From JBBRLG01 sp038231495 (lineage in GTDB: Bacteria > Planctomycetota > Planctomycetia > Gemmatales > Gemmataceae): DNA of 31,024 nucleotides. Position numbers and translations under genes: made by a program. The notes beneath the pieces are model-generated. The model ran no database searches. It saw only the letters and a program-made list of their open reading frames with translations, and was not told where the DNA came from. Numbering within the stretch: position 1 is the first letter of the stretch; every line of letters starts with the position of its first letter. The stretch spans positions 1 through 31,024 of the forward strand of contig JBBRLG010000011.1 of NCBI GenBank assembly GCA_038231495.1. Reading direction: 5' to 3'. Below are positions 24,289-31,024 of this stretch, piece after piece.

Positions 24289-24876
24289 ATGAGCACCGCG
24301 ACCGTTCAAGAACCCTTGCCGCCCCCGACGAACCTTTCGATTGCCGACGATGATTTGTACGAGATCATTGACGGCCAGCGCGTAGGACCACCACCCAAGG
24401 GTATCCGAGCGGCCTGGATCGCGTCGCAACTGTTGCAGCACCTCGGTTATTTCGGCCGGGCGCATAACTTTGGCCATTCGGTTCGAGCGGCACTCTTACG
24501 CTTGCCACTACTCATCGACCGGAGCCGGCGTCCCGACGTGGCGTTCGTCGCGTATGACCGCTGGGCAAAAGGTCGGCCCCTGTCCGAAAGCGCCAACGCC
24601 TGGGACGTGTTGCCGAATTTGGTGGTCGAAGTCATCAGCCCGACCGACCTGGCGGAGGACGTTCAGGAAAAGGTCGCCGAATACTTCCGGGCCGGGGTGA
24701 CGTTGGTGTGGGTCGTGTATCCGCGGGCGCACCAGTGGCATGTTTACGAATCGCCATCGAGCATCCGCGTGCTGGCGCGGACCGATGAACTGGATGGCGG
24801 TAAAGTATTACCGGGTTTTCGGCTGCCTCTCACCGAGTTGTTCCTGGAATCCGCTCCTAACGGGCCTGCGGCTTGA
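24289..24876 (+). CDS. Uma2 family protein (PD-(D/E)XK endonuclease-like)
   Basis: A 195-residue member of the Uma2/DUF820 family. The catalytic-type residues line up as D83 (RRPDVAFV), E114 (LVVEVISPTD) and K128 (EKVAEYFRAGVTLVWVVYP). Many Uma2 genes occur in planctomycete and cyanobacterial genomes, often in multicopy; they are predicted nucleases with unknown biology, some perhaps linked to mobile elements. The ATG at 24289 fits the family start; GAGGAAACC precedes it. A second, different Uma2 gene occurs at 27792. Confidence 0.88.
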   Translation: MSTATVQEPLPPPTNLSIADDDLYEIIDGQRVGPPPKGIRAAWIASQLLQHLGYFGRAHNFGHSVRAALLRLPLLIDRSRRPDVAFVAYDRWAKGRPLSESANAWDVLPNLVVEVISPTDLAEDVQEKVAEYFRAGVTLVWVVYPRAHQWHVYESPSSIRVLARTDELDGGKVLPGFRLPLTELFLESAPNGPAA

Positions 24877-25005
24877 CCGGACGATGTCCGCCGCCCGAAA
24901 AAGCGGAGTGATGCCGAGTACCATGCTTTCGCGGTCCACAAGCTACTTAGCTGACTAATTCGCCCATATCGTTGTAAAATCTACCCAAGATCGGTGGAAC
25001 TGATA

Positions 25006-25245
25006 ATGCCGAACACAACATTGGAACAACGGGTTTCCGCCCTGGAACGCGAAGTGGCGGACTTGAAGGCTCAACAAACGAACGGACACGAGCAAAAGCC
25101 TTGGCTGCGCGCCCTGGGGATGTTCGCCGGCGACGCGGGCATGAAAGTGATTTTTGACGAAGCCCTGAAGTTCCGCGAACGGGACCGCCAGCGTGCCCGC
25201 CGCCGCAACTCCAGGCCAGCTGCCCCGCGCCGAGCCAAAAAGTGA
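25006..25245 (+). CDS. Small coiled-coil protein, putative antitoxin partner of PIN gene
   Basis: A 79-residue protein with a heptad-patterned coiled coil at 4-25 (TTLEQRVSALEREVADLKAQ), a central hydrophobic helix (about 33-50), and a strongly basic tail (RERDRQRARRRNSRPAAPRRAKK). The PIN gene's GTG overlaps its TGA (GTGA), a typical toxin-antitoxin coupling. It does not resemble the usual DNA-binding antitoxin folds, so its role is inferred mainly from position. ATG 25006 has GGTGGA 7 bases upstream; an in-frame GTG at 24994 is possible. Confidence 0.7.
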   Translation: MPNTTLEQRVSALEREVADLKAQQTNGHEQKPWLRALGMFAGDAGMKVIFDEALKFRERDRQRARRRNSRPAAPRRAKK

Positions 25246-25664
25246 TTCTTCTCGACACCGACCATTTGACAGTTTGTGCCTTCCCGGAAAGTGCCAAGTA
25301 CCAATCCTTGTCAGCGCGAATTCGTAGCTCGCACGAAAGGTTTGGCACCACGATTATTTGCTTGGAAGAACAACTCCGGGGTTGGCTGGCTGCGATCAAA
25401 CGAAAACAAGACCCCGACGAACAGGTGGCTGTTTATCAACGACTCGGCCAACTGTGGGAGTTCTTCGGCGTCTGGGACATCGCGCCATTCGACAACCGAG
25501 CGGCAGCGCGCTTCAAGGAACTTCGCAAACGACGTGTTCGCATCGGCTCCCAAGATCTCAAAATCGCCGCAGTAGCCCTGACATGCGATGCCCTGCTTTT
25601 GTCGTGCAACCTCCGGGACTTCCGCCAGATTCCTGGCCTGCGCGTGGCGAACTGGCTGGAATAG
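25242..25664 (+). CDS. PIN domain protein, VapC-like toxin
   Basis: A 140-residue PIN domain ribonuclease, VapC-like. Key acidic residues are visible: D5 in LLDTDHLT, E42/E43 in CLEEQLRG, D105 in GSQDLKIAAVAL, and the final LLSCNLRDF motif (D126). The family cleaves RNA, often tRNA, when released from antitoxin. The start is GTG 25242, overlapping the small upstream gene by 4 bases. Family motif order and length are normal. The upstream partner is atypical, but the arrangement is otherwise a type II module. Confidence 0.88.
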   Translation: MILLDTDHLTVCAFPESAKYQSLSARIRSSHERFGTTIICLEEQLRGWLAAIKRKQDPDEQVAVYQRLGQLWEFFGVWDIAPFDNRAAARFKELRKRRVRIGSQDLKIAAVALTCDALLLSCNLRDFRQIPGLRVANWLE

Positions 25665-25676
25665 CAACCGGCGGCA

Positions 25677-25704
25677 TTGCCGACTGCAGCACGCAGGTTA
25701 TACT
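25677..25704 (+). promoter_or_regulatory. Candidate sigma70-like promoter
   Basis: TTGCCG (25677-25682), a 16-base spacer and TATACT (25699-25704) lie about 160 bases upstream of the radical SAM gene. Match to consensus is moderate and no experimental support exists. A downstream inverted repeat at 25734-25801 would lie in the 5' untranslated region. Confidence 0.3.
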
Positions 25705-25733
25705 GAATGCCGTGAAGGTTGCGACAATCGGCT

Positions 25734-25801
25734 GTAGCCGCACGCGCAGGAATGCGGGTCAACGGCACGGGACGAACCTGCATTCTTGCAAATGCGGCTA
25801 C
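25734..25801. repeat. 26-bp imperfect inverted repeat
   Basis: Arms 25734-25759 (beginning GTAGCCGCACGCGCAGGAA) and 25776-25801 (ending AATGCGGCTAC) are reverse complements with about five mismatches, separated by 16 bases. It lies between the PIN and radical SAM genes, and could serve as the PIN gene terminator or a leader structure. Confidence 0.7.
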
Positions 25802-25863
25802 GGTGCCGTGCCGGAAACCCGACCGCGTGAAGTATAAATCGACAGGCGAAAAGGAACATCGCG

Positions 25864-27663
25864 ATGATTAACAAGTCGTTGAAGGAAGCCATCAAGCGCC
25901 TGTTGCCGCGCGTGCAGATGCCCGCGCAGTACCTCGGCGGCGAGTTGAACACCGTTGCCAAGGACCACGGCCGGGTGCGCGGCAAACTCTGCCTGACGTT
26001 TCCCGACACCTACACATTGGGGACCAGCCACCACGGTTTGCAGGTGCTGTACAGCATCATGAACGGCGACCCGCAGTGGGCGTGCGAACGCGCCTTCTGC
26101 CCGTGGCTCGATTTTGAGGCGTTGCTGCGCCAGCACCGCTTGCCGCTCTACAGCCTGGAAACCTTCACGCCGTTGCACAAGTTCGACCTGATCGGTTTCA
26201 GCCTGCAATACGAGGTCTGTTACACCAACATCCTCACCATGCTGGACCTCGGCGGCATTCCGCTGCACGGCAAGGACCGCACGCTCGACCACCCGCTCGT
26301 CATCGCCGGCGGGCCTGGCGCGCAGAACCCGGAGCTGCTCGCGCCGTTCGTCGATCTGTTCGTGATCGGCGACGGCGAAGAGAGTTTGCCGTGGGTCATG
26401 GAACGCTGGATGTCACTGAAAGAACGCGGCAACCTCTCGCGTGCCGACATGATCGCGGACATCGTCGGCAACACCACCTGGGCATACGCGCCGCTGTTCT
26501 ACGAACCGGAGTACCACGCCGACGGCACCATTGCCGCGATGCACCGCACGCGCTCCGACGTGCCGAAAGAGGTTCTGGCCTGCACGATCAAGAGTGATTT
26601 CGACGACATCCCGCTGCCGAAACGGCCCATCGTCTCCTGGGTGCAAACGCCGCACGACCGCATCGCCATCGAGATCATGCGCGGCTGTCCGTGGCAGTGC
26701 CGCTTCTGCCAATCGACCGTCATCAAACGGCCGTTGCGCGTCCGTTCCGTCGAGACGATCGTGCAGGCGGCGCTCGAAAGCTACCGCAACACCGGCTACG
26801 ACGAGATCAGCCTGCTCAGCCTGAGCACTAGCGACTATCCCTACTTCGAGGAATTAGTGCAGCGGATGCACGAGGTGTTCAACCCGCTCGGCGTCAACGT
26901 ATCGCTGCCCAGCTTGAGAATTAATAACCAACTGCGTTCGCTGCCCAAACTCATCAAGGGCGTGCGCCGCGGCGGCCTGACGCTGGCACCGGAAGTGGCC
27001 CGCGACGATATGCGCGAACAGATCCGCAAGAAGATCAAAAACGAGGATCTGTATGAGGGCTGCCGCGAGGCGTTCAAGAACGGCTGGCAGCGCGTGAAGC
27101 TGTATTTCATGTGCGGCCTACCCGGCGAGCGCGTCGCGGACCTCGACGGCATCATCGACATGGCCGAGACCATCGCCCGCATCAGCAAGGAAGTTACCGG
27201 CCGCTACCGCGAGGTGACGGCCTCGGTATCGAACTTCGTGCCGAAGCCGCACACGCCGTACCAGTGGAACGGCATGCAGACGCGCGAATACCTGCGCTGG
27301 GCCGGCGAGCATTTGCGGTCGAAGAACAAGCTGAAATCGGTAAAGGTGAAGCAGCACGACATCGAGTGCAGCTTGCTCGAAGGCATCCTGACGCGCGGCG
27401 ACCGGCGCGTGGCGGTGGCGCTGGAGGAAGCCTGGCGGCGCGGCGCGCGGCTGGACGGTTGGCGCGAATGCTTCCAACCAAAGCTATGGTGGCAGACGTT
27501 CGCGGACCTGGGCATTGACCCGACCTGGTATTCGCAGCGCCACCGGCCCCTGGACGAGGTGCTGCCGTGGGACCATGTCAATGTCAAGAAAGGTCGCGAA
27601 TATCTTGAGAAGGAGCAGACGCGCAGTTTGGTGCAGCTGCAGGTGATGGCGGGGGCAACGTAA
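25864..27663 (+). CDS. B12-binding-type radical SAM protein (TIGR03960-like)
   Basis: A 599-residue cytosolic radical S-adenosylmethionine protein. The N-terminal ~230 residues resemble a B12-binding-type Rossmann domain (FPDTYTLGTSHHGLQVLY, VIAGGPGAQNPEL, VIGDGEESLPWV). The 4Fe-4S cluster motif CPWQCRFC (C275, C279, C282) starts the TIM-barrel domain, followed by SLSTSDYPYF and LTLAPEVARDDMREQIRKKIKNEDL. The pattern matches TIGR03960, an uncharacterised family often fused or adjacent to a TIGR03936/DUF2344 protein; that partner is absent here. The start ATG 25864 has AAAAGGAAC about 8 bases upstream. The substrate is unknown. Confidence 0.9.
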   Translation: MINKSLKEAIKRLLPRVQMPAQYLGGELNTVAKDHGRVRGKLCLTFPDTYTLGTSHHGLQVLYSIMNGDPQWACERAFCPWLDFEALLRQHRLPLYSLETFTPLHKFDLIGFSLQYEVCYTNILTMLDLGGIPLHGKDRTLDHPLVIAGGPGAQNPELLAPFVDLFVIGDGEESLPWVMERWMSLKERGNLSRADMIADIVGNTTWAYAPLFYEPEYHADGTIAAMHRTRSDVPKEVLACTIKSDFDDIPLPKRPIVSWVQTPHDRIAIEIMRGCPWQCRFCQSTVIKRPLRVRSVETIVQAALESYRNTGYDEISLLSLSTSDYPYFEELVQRMHEVFNPLGVNVSLPSLRINNQLRSLPKLIKGVRRGGLTLAPEVARDDMREQIRKKIKNEDLYEGCREAFKNGWQRVKLYFMCGLPGERVADLDGIIDMAETIARISKEVTGRYREVTASVSNFVPKPHTPYQWNGMQTREYLRWAGEHLRSKNKLKSVKVKQHDIECSLLEGILTRGDRRVAVALEEAWRRGARLDGWRECFQPKLWWQTFADLGIDPTWYSQRHRPLDEVLPWDHVNVKKGREYLEKEQTRSLVQLQVMAGAT

Positions 27664-27690
27664 TTCGGGCTATACACTTCGCGGATTGGA

Positions 27691-27753
27691 TTGACACAAG
27701 CCCGACGCGTAAGCGAGGGAACGTCCCTCGCTTGCGCGTCGGGCTTGTGTCAA
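27691..27753. repeat. 30-bp near-perfect inverted repeat with 3-base loop
   Basis: Arms 27691-27720 (TTGACACAAGCCCGACGCGT...) and 27724-27753 pair over 30 bases with a single mismatch that is a G-U pair in RNA, around an ACG loop. It lies between the radical SAM stop and the second Uma2 gene. The structure is strong enough to end transcription, but its shape is that of a dispersed palindromic repeat. Confidence 0.92.
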
Positions 27754-27791
27754 ATTGCCCCGCGGCCAGTATATAAAAGGAGCAAATCCAA

Positions 27792-28364
27792 ATGCAGCTG
27801 ACCGAGCCTCGCACTTTCCGTTGGTCCCGAGCTGAATTCTATCGGCTTGCGGACTTGGGTTGTTTTCAGGATCGCCGCGTGGAATTGATCGAAGGAGAGA
27901 TCATCGAAATGCCCGTTCCCAAACCGCCGCACGTAATGGCCATGAACCTCACGCAAGACGTTCTGCGGTCGGCATTTGGAAGCGGGTTTTACGTGCGAAC
28001 CCAGTCGCCCCTCAATGTGGGAACCATGTCGGACGCCGAGCCGGACCTCGTTGTGGTGCCAGGTGGACCGCGTGACTATCCGGAACACCCGACCAACGCT
28101 CTCCTCGTCGTCGAAGTAAGCGAATCGATGCTCGCTTATGATCGGGGAAGAAAAGGGAGTCTTTACGCTGCCGGCGGTATAGCGGATTATTGGATTGTGA
28201 ACCTTGTCGATCGGCAACTAGAGGTTTATCGCAATCCGGTTCCGGACCTTAACGAGCCATCCGGTTTCCGCTACGATGATCGAACCATTTTGACCTTCGG
28301 TGCTAAGATCGCGCCCTTAGCCCTCTTAGGAACGACCATCGCCGTTGCCGACCTGCTGCCGTAA
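27792..28364 (+). CDS. Uma2 family protein (PD-(D/E)XK endonuclease-like), second copy
   Basis: A 190-residue Uma2/DUF820 protein. VELIEGEIIEMPVPKPPH (about 30-47) is the typical N-terminal motif. Catalytic-type residues are D85 (EPDLVVVPG), E108 (LLVVEVSES) and K121 (GRKGSLYAAGGIADYWIVNL). AAAAGGAG lies 9 bases before the ATG. It is quite divergent from the Uma2 protein at 24289, so the two are not a recent duplication. It ends convergently with hisG, with a GCCGCAAGCGGC palindrome between them. Confidence 0.9.
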   Translation: MQLTEPRTFRWSRAEFYRLADLGCFQDRRVELIEGEIIEMPVPKPPHVMAMNLTQDVLRSAFGSGFYVRTQSPLNVGTMSDAEPDLVVVPGGPRDYPEHPTNALLVVEVSESMLAYDRGRKGSLYAAGGIADYWIVNLVDRQLEVYRNPVPDLNEPSGFRYDDRTILTFGAKIAPLALLGTTIAVADLLP

Positions 28365-28365
28365 A

Positions 28366-28384
28366 CGCAAAGCCGCAAGCGGCA
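28366..28384. repeat. Short palindromic repeat between Uma2 and hisG
   Basis: Contains GCCGCAAGCGGC (28372-28383) with the same left flank (CGCAAA) as the copies at 3181 and 11819. It fills the 20-base gap between two convergent stop codons. Confidence 0.75.
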
Positions 28385-29263
28385 TCAGTCGATAATCTTG
28401 TTCAGCGGATACTCCACGATGCCGCGCGCCCCGGCCTGCTTGAGCTGTGGCACGATGTGACGCACCACATCCTCCGCGAGAATCGTATTCACGGCGACCC
28501 ACGCCGGGTCGGACAGCGACGACACCGTCGGCCCTTGCAGCGACGGCAGGATTTTCACCACGGCTGCCAGATCGACCTTGCGCACGTTCATCATCAGCCC
28601 GACCTTGCCCTCGGCGGCCATCGCGCCTTGCAACATCATCACCAGGTCGTCGATCTTCTGCTTTTTCCACGGGTCCGCGTAGGCCTTGTCGTTGGCGATG
28701 AAGCGCGTCGTGCTTTGCAGCAGGTCCGTGACGATGCGCAGGTTATTCGCGCGCAGGGAACTGCCGGTTTCCGTCACCTCGACGATGGCGTCGGCGAGGC
28801 GCGGCGGTTTGACTTCGGTCGCGCCCCAGCTGAACTCGACGTGCGCTTCGACGCCGTGCTTGGCCAGCCAGCGGCGCGTGAGGTTCACGACCTCCGTGGC
28901 GATGCGCTTGCCTTGCAAGTCCTTTACATCGTGAATGTCGGAGTCGTTCGGCACCGCCAGCACCCAGCGCACCGGCCGGCGGCTCACCTTGCTGAAAACA
29001 AGTTCCGCGACCTCGGTAACCTTGGCGTCGTTTTCCAGGATCCAATCCAGTCCGGTCAAGCCGCAATCGAGCGAGCCGTCCTGGACGTAGCGCGGCATCT
29101 CCTGGGCGCGGATCAGGGTACACTGGATTTCCGGGTCGTCGATGGCGGGGTAGTAGGACCGGCTGGCGAAGGTGATCTTGTAGCCGGCCTTGCGGAAGAG
29201 GTCCGCCGTTGCGTCCTGCAAGCTGCCGGAGGGGATGCCGAGTGTCAGCACGCGGGTAGTCAT
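28385..29263 (-). CDS. hisG: ATP phosphoribosyltransferase (long form)
   Basis: A 292-residue first enzyme of histidine biosynthesis, joining ATP and PRPP. LTLGIPSGSLQDATADLFRKAGY is the N-terminal pattern, DCGLTGLDWILEN the mid motif, and TRRWLAKHG, IVEVTETGSSLRANNL the catalytic region. Residues of about 210-292 form the C-terminal regulatory domain of the long HisG type (KVGLMMNV, LPSLQGPTVSSL), so no separate HisZ is required. ATG 29263 overlaps the hisI stop (ATGA). Confidence 0.95.
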   Translation of the reverse strand: MTTRVLTLGIPSGSLQDATADLFRKAGYKITFASRSYYPAIDDPEIQCTLIRAQEMPRYVQDGSLDCGLTGLDWILENDAKVTEVAELVFSKVSRRPVRWVLAVPNDSDIHDVKDLQGKRIATEVVNLTRRWLAKHGVEAHVEFSWGATEVKPPRLADAIVEVTETGSSLRANNLRIVTDLLQSTTRFIANDKAYADPWKKQKIDDLVMMLQGAMAAEGKVGLMMNVRKVDLAAVVKILPSLQGPTVSSLSDPAWVAVNTILAEDVVRHIVPQLKQAGARGIVEYPLNKIID

Positions 29264-29664
29264 TGCTGGTAGACCTGCTTCGGGTCGAAGACACGCTCGC
29301 CGACGACCTGCAAGCCGTCGGCGGCCACGCGGCGAAAGAAACAACTCGGATAGCCTTCGTGACACGCCGCGCCGCCAATCTGATTGACCTTGAGCAGAAT
29401 CGTGTCGGCATCGCAGTCGATGAAGACTTCGCGGACCTCCTGGACGTTGCCGCTTTCTTCACCTTTGCGCCAGAGGCGATTGCGACTGCGGCTGAAATAG
29501 ACCGCGCGGCCGGTGCGCAGCGTCTCCTCGTACGCCTCGCGGTTCATCCAGGCCAGCATCAAAACCTGGCCGGTCGTGGCGTCTTGCGCGATTGCCGGCA
29601 CCAGGCCGCCTTGCTTCGCGAAATCGACGGCTCCGCCTTCGACCGAAATGCTCGTGTCCGCCAT
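29260..29664 (-). CDS. hisI: Phosphoribosyl-AMP cyclohydrolase
   Basis: A 134-residue histidine-pathway enzyme that opens the adenine ring of PR-AMP. Family motifs are VLMLAWMNREAYEETLRTGRAVYFSRSRNRLWRKGE split across residues 34-69, VFIDCDADTILL with the metal-binding Asp/Cys, and ACHEGYPSCFFR with the Zn-binding cysteines. It lacks a HisE domain, so HisE must be encoded elsewhere. GGGAGG lies about 9 bases before the ATG. It overlaps hisG by 4 bases and follows apt by 24, suggesting one operon. Confidence 0.95.
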   Translation of the reverse strand: MADTSISVEGGAVDFAKQGGLVPAIAQDATTGQVLMLAWMNREAYEETLRTGRAVYFSRSRNRLWRKGEESGNVQEVREVFIDCDADTILLKVNQIGGAACHEGYPSCFFRRVAADGLQVVGERVFDPKQVYQQ

Positions 29665-29688
29665 GCGTCGGCGCCTCCCGTTTCTCGG

Positions 29689-30204
29689 TTATTCGTAGCT
29701 GAGCAGGCTGAAGATTGCGTGCGGTGCCAGGCGCTCGCGGCCTTTCAGAAAAGCCAGTTCGATGAGGAACGCACAGCCGATGACAACGCCGCCCGCCTTT
29801 TCGACGAGTCGGCAACCGGCCTGCATGGTGCCGCCCGTCGCCAGCAGGTCATCGACGAGTAGCACGCGCGTCCCCGCCTTCACGGCGTCGATGTGGATTT
29901 GCAATTCCGCCTGGCCGTATTCGAGGTCGTACGCGAGCGTGTGCGTCTGGTAGGGTAGCTTGCCCGGCTTGCGCAGCGGCACCAACGGCTTCTTCAACAG
30001 CAGGGCAAGGGGGGCCGCGAAAAGGAACCCGCGTGCCTCGGCGGCGGCCACGGCATCGACGCCTTGTGCCGGGTAATGCTCGGCGAAGCGGTCGATGGCG
30101 TATTGCAGCGCGGCGGGTTCCGCCAACAAGGGCGTGATGTCCTTGAAGAGGATCCCCGGCTTGGGAAAATCGGGGATGTCGCGGATATACTTGGTAAGAT
30201 CCAT
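29689..30204 (-). CDS. apt: Adenine phosphoribosyltransferase
   Basis: A 171-residue salvage enzyme that makes AMP from adenine and PRPP. Typical segments are the N-terminal IRDIPDFPKPGILFKDITPLL (8-28), AAEARGFLFAAPLAL (55-69), VPLRKPGKLPY, and the PRPP motif VLLVDDLLATGGT at 114-126. ATG 30204 gives the usual family length; an AAGGG lies about 8 bases upstream. First gene of apt-hisI-hisG and divergent from the GNAT gene. Confidence 0.95.
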   Translation of the reverse strand: MDLTKYIRDIPDFPKPGILFKDITPLLAEPAALQYAIDRFAEHYPAQGVDAVAAAEARGFLFAAPLALLLKKPLVPLRKPGKLPYQTHTLAYDLEYGQAELQIHIDAVKAGTRVLLVDDLLATGGTMQAGCRLVEKAGGVVIGCAFLIELAFLKGRERLAPHAIFSLLSYE

Positions 30205-30269
30205 CGCAAAGACCCTTGCACGGCGTCGTAGGAAGGTGAGATTACGACTTTTCAACTGTGGAGGCAACC

Positions 30270-30740
30270 GTGCCGATTTCGATCCGTCCCGCCACCCTCG
30301 CGGACGCCGCCGTCGTCGTGGAGTTCAACGGCCTGTTGGCCCAAGAATCCGAAGGCAAGACCCTCGACCCGGCGGTCCTGGCACGGGGGGTCGCGGCTTG
30401 CCTGGCCGACCCGGTGAAGGGGTTGTACTACCTGGCCGAGGACGGCGACACGGTGCTGGGACAGATCGGCACCACGAACGAGTGGAGCGACTGGCGCGAC
30501 GGCTGGTACTGGTGGATTCAGAGTGTTTATGTGCGCAAAGCGTTTCGCCGCCGCGGCGTGTTCCGCGCCCTCTATGACCACGTTTACCAGGCGGCGTGTG
30601 CAAACCCAAACATCATCGGCTTGCGGCTCTACGTGGAAAAGGACAACCACGTCGCCAAACAGACATACCTCGATCTGGGCATGGAAGACGAGAATTACGT
30701 CTTGATGGGCCGCTGGCCGTTGAAAGACGGACCCCAATAG
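30270..30740 (+). CDS. GNAT family N-acetyltransferase
   Basis: A 156-residue acetyltransferase (Gcn5-related). Residues of about 80-120 hold the acetyl-CoA region: WWIQSVYVRKAFRRRGVFRALYDHV, with the R-R-R-G-V pyrophosphate loop pattern. GLRLYVEKDNHVAKQTYLDLGM is the C-terminal GNAT motif. The GTG at 30270 has GGAGG 5 bases upstream; an in-frame GTG at 30258 is a less likely start. Substrate is unknown. Confidence 0.9.
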   Translation: MPISIRPATLADAAVVVEFNGLLAQESEGKTLDPAVLARGVAACLADPVKGLYYLAEDGDTVLGQIGTTNEWSDWRDGWYWWIQSVYVRKAFRRRGVFRALYDHVYQAACANPNIIGLRLYVEKDNHVAKQTYLDLGMEDENYVLMGRWPLKDGPQ

Positions 30741-30839
30741 CCCAGTACAATCACCAGACCGGCAAGCCCGTGAGACGTTTGTAGACCGAGCTGCGTCGAT
30801 CAATTAAGGGGTTCTCCAACAATTGAAAAAGGGTAACCG

Positions 30840-30880
30840 TTCACTCCCCCCCTTGCGAAGGGGGAGTTGGGGGGGGTGAA
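30840..30880. repeat. C/G-tract hairpin after the acetyltransferase gene
   Basis: TTCAC and GTGAA at the ends, with runs of C then CTTGCGAAG and runs of G inside. It belongs to the same style of repeat as the in-gene copy at 2122-2160. The 218 bases between the acetyltransferase and the last partial gene hold nothing else I can identify. Confidence 0.7.
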
Positions 30881-30958
30881 TTTAGGTCGTGACTCCACCG
30901 ACCTTCCAGCGGTGTTTCCGGCCTGCTATGGTGGCAGGAGTACCAGGAGGGAAGGGCC

Positions 30959-31024
30959 ATGATCGAACCAGACTGGTCGCTGTGCGCCTGTCCAAATCCC
31001 GCGTGTGCCGCCTACGGCCAGCGC
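30959..31024 (+). CDS. Partial Cys-rich protein, possible transposase N-terminus
   Basis: Twenty-two codons running off the window, starting at ATG 30959 after AGGAGG (about 10 bases upstream). The peptide MIEPDWSLCACPNPACAAYG has a C-x-C-x4-C pattern reminiscent of the zinc-ribbon start of some planctomycete transposases. Identity is uncertain because only a fragment is visible. Confidence 0.45.
   Translation, partial: MIEPDWSLCACPNPACAAYGQR

Overview
The window is GC-rich bacterial DNA that looks like a chromosomal segment from a planctomycete, most likely of the Gemmata/Gemmataceae type. The basis is gene content: the triad of a heme-binding HEAT-repeat dehydrogenase, a PSCyt1/DUF1549/DUF1553 protein and a Tat-exported DUF1501 protein; a TIGR03790 protein; an ECF sigma factor coupled to a VIT/VWA protein; a DUF1573 protein; several Uma2 genes; and many dispersed palindromic repeats. 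The genus is inferred, not proven. No rRNA, tRNA or CRISPR array was seen.

Layout. (1) 124-7461, plus strand: the exported cytochrome/DUF1501 triad, probably one operon. (2) 7652-12923, plus strand: ECF sigma factor translationally coupled to a 1211-residue membrane VIT/VWA/TPR/DUF2135 protein, then a DUF1573 protein. (3) 12973-14334, minus strand: a TIGR03790 protein. (4) 14474-16817: a convergent pair, a type II NADH dehydrogenase-like gene and a thioredoxin-fold gene, each interrupted by one in-frame TGA and separated by a 32-bp inverted repeat. (5) 16978-18820, minus strand: glgC and a small membrane protein. (6) 18821-19238: no gene, hairpin repeats. (7) 19239-21298, minus strand: acpS, hpt and a glycosyltransferase, the last probably starting at ATT. 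(8) 21419-23656, plus strand: a UvrD/PcrA helicase. (9) 23877-25664, plus strand: a small, more AT-rich accessory patch with an orphan protein, a Uma2 nuclease, and a coiled-coil/PIN pair resembling a toxin-antitoxin module. (10) 25864-28364: a B12-binding-type radical SAM protein and a second Uma2 gene, separated by a 30-bp inverted repeat. (11) 28385-30204, minus strand: apt-hisI-hisG. (12) 30270-30740: a GNAT acetyltransferase. (13) 30959-end: the first 22 codons of a Cys-rich protein, possibly a transposase.

How the genes relate. Most of the window is housekeeping: histidine biosynthesis, purine salvage, glycogen precursor, carrier-protein activation and DNA repair. Two clusters are lineage-specific and poorly understood: the exported cytochrome triad, and the sigma/VIT-VWA pair, which has the layout of a regulator with its own membrane partner. 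The most unusual signals are the paired in-frame TGA codons in two convergent redox-type genes, and the variety of palindromic repeats that sit at gene ends and in places enter coding sequence, encoding part of a signal peptide, a proline/glycine-rich insert and a stop codon.
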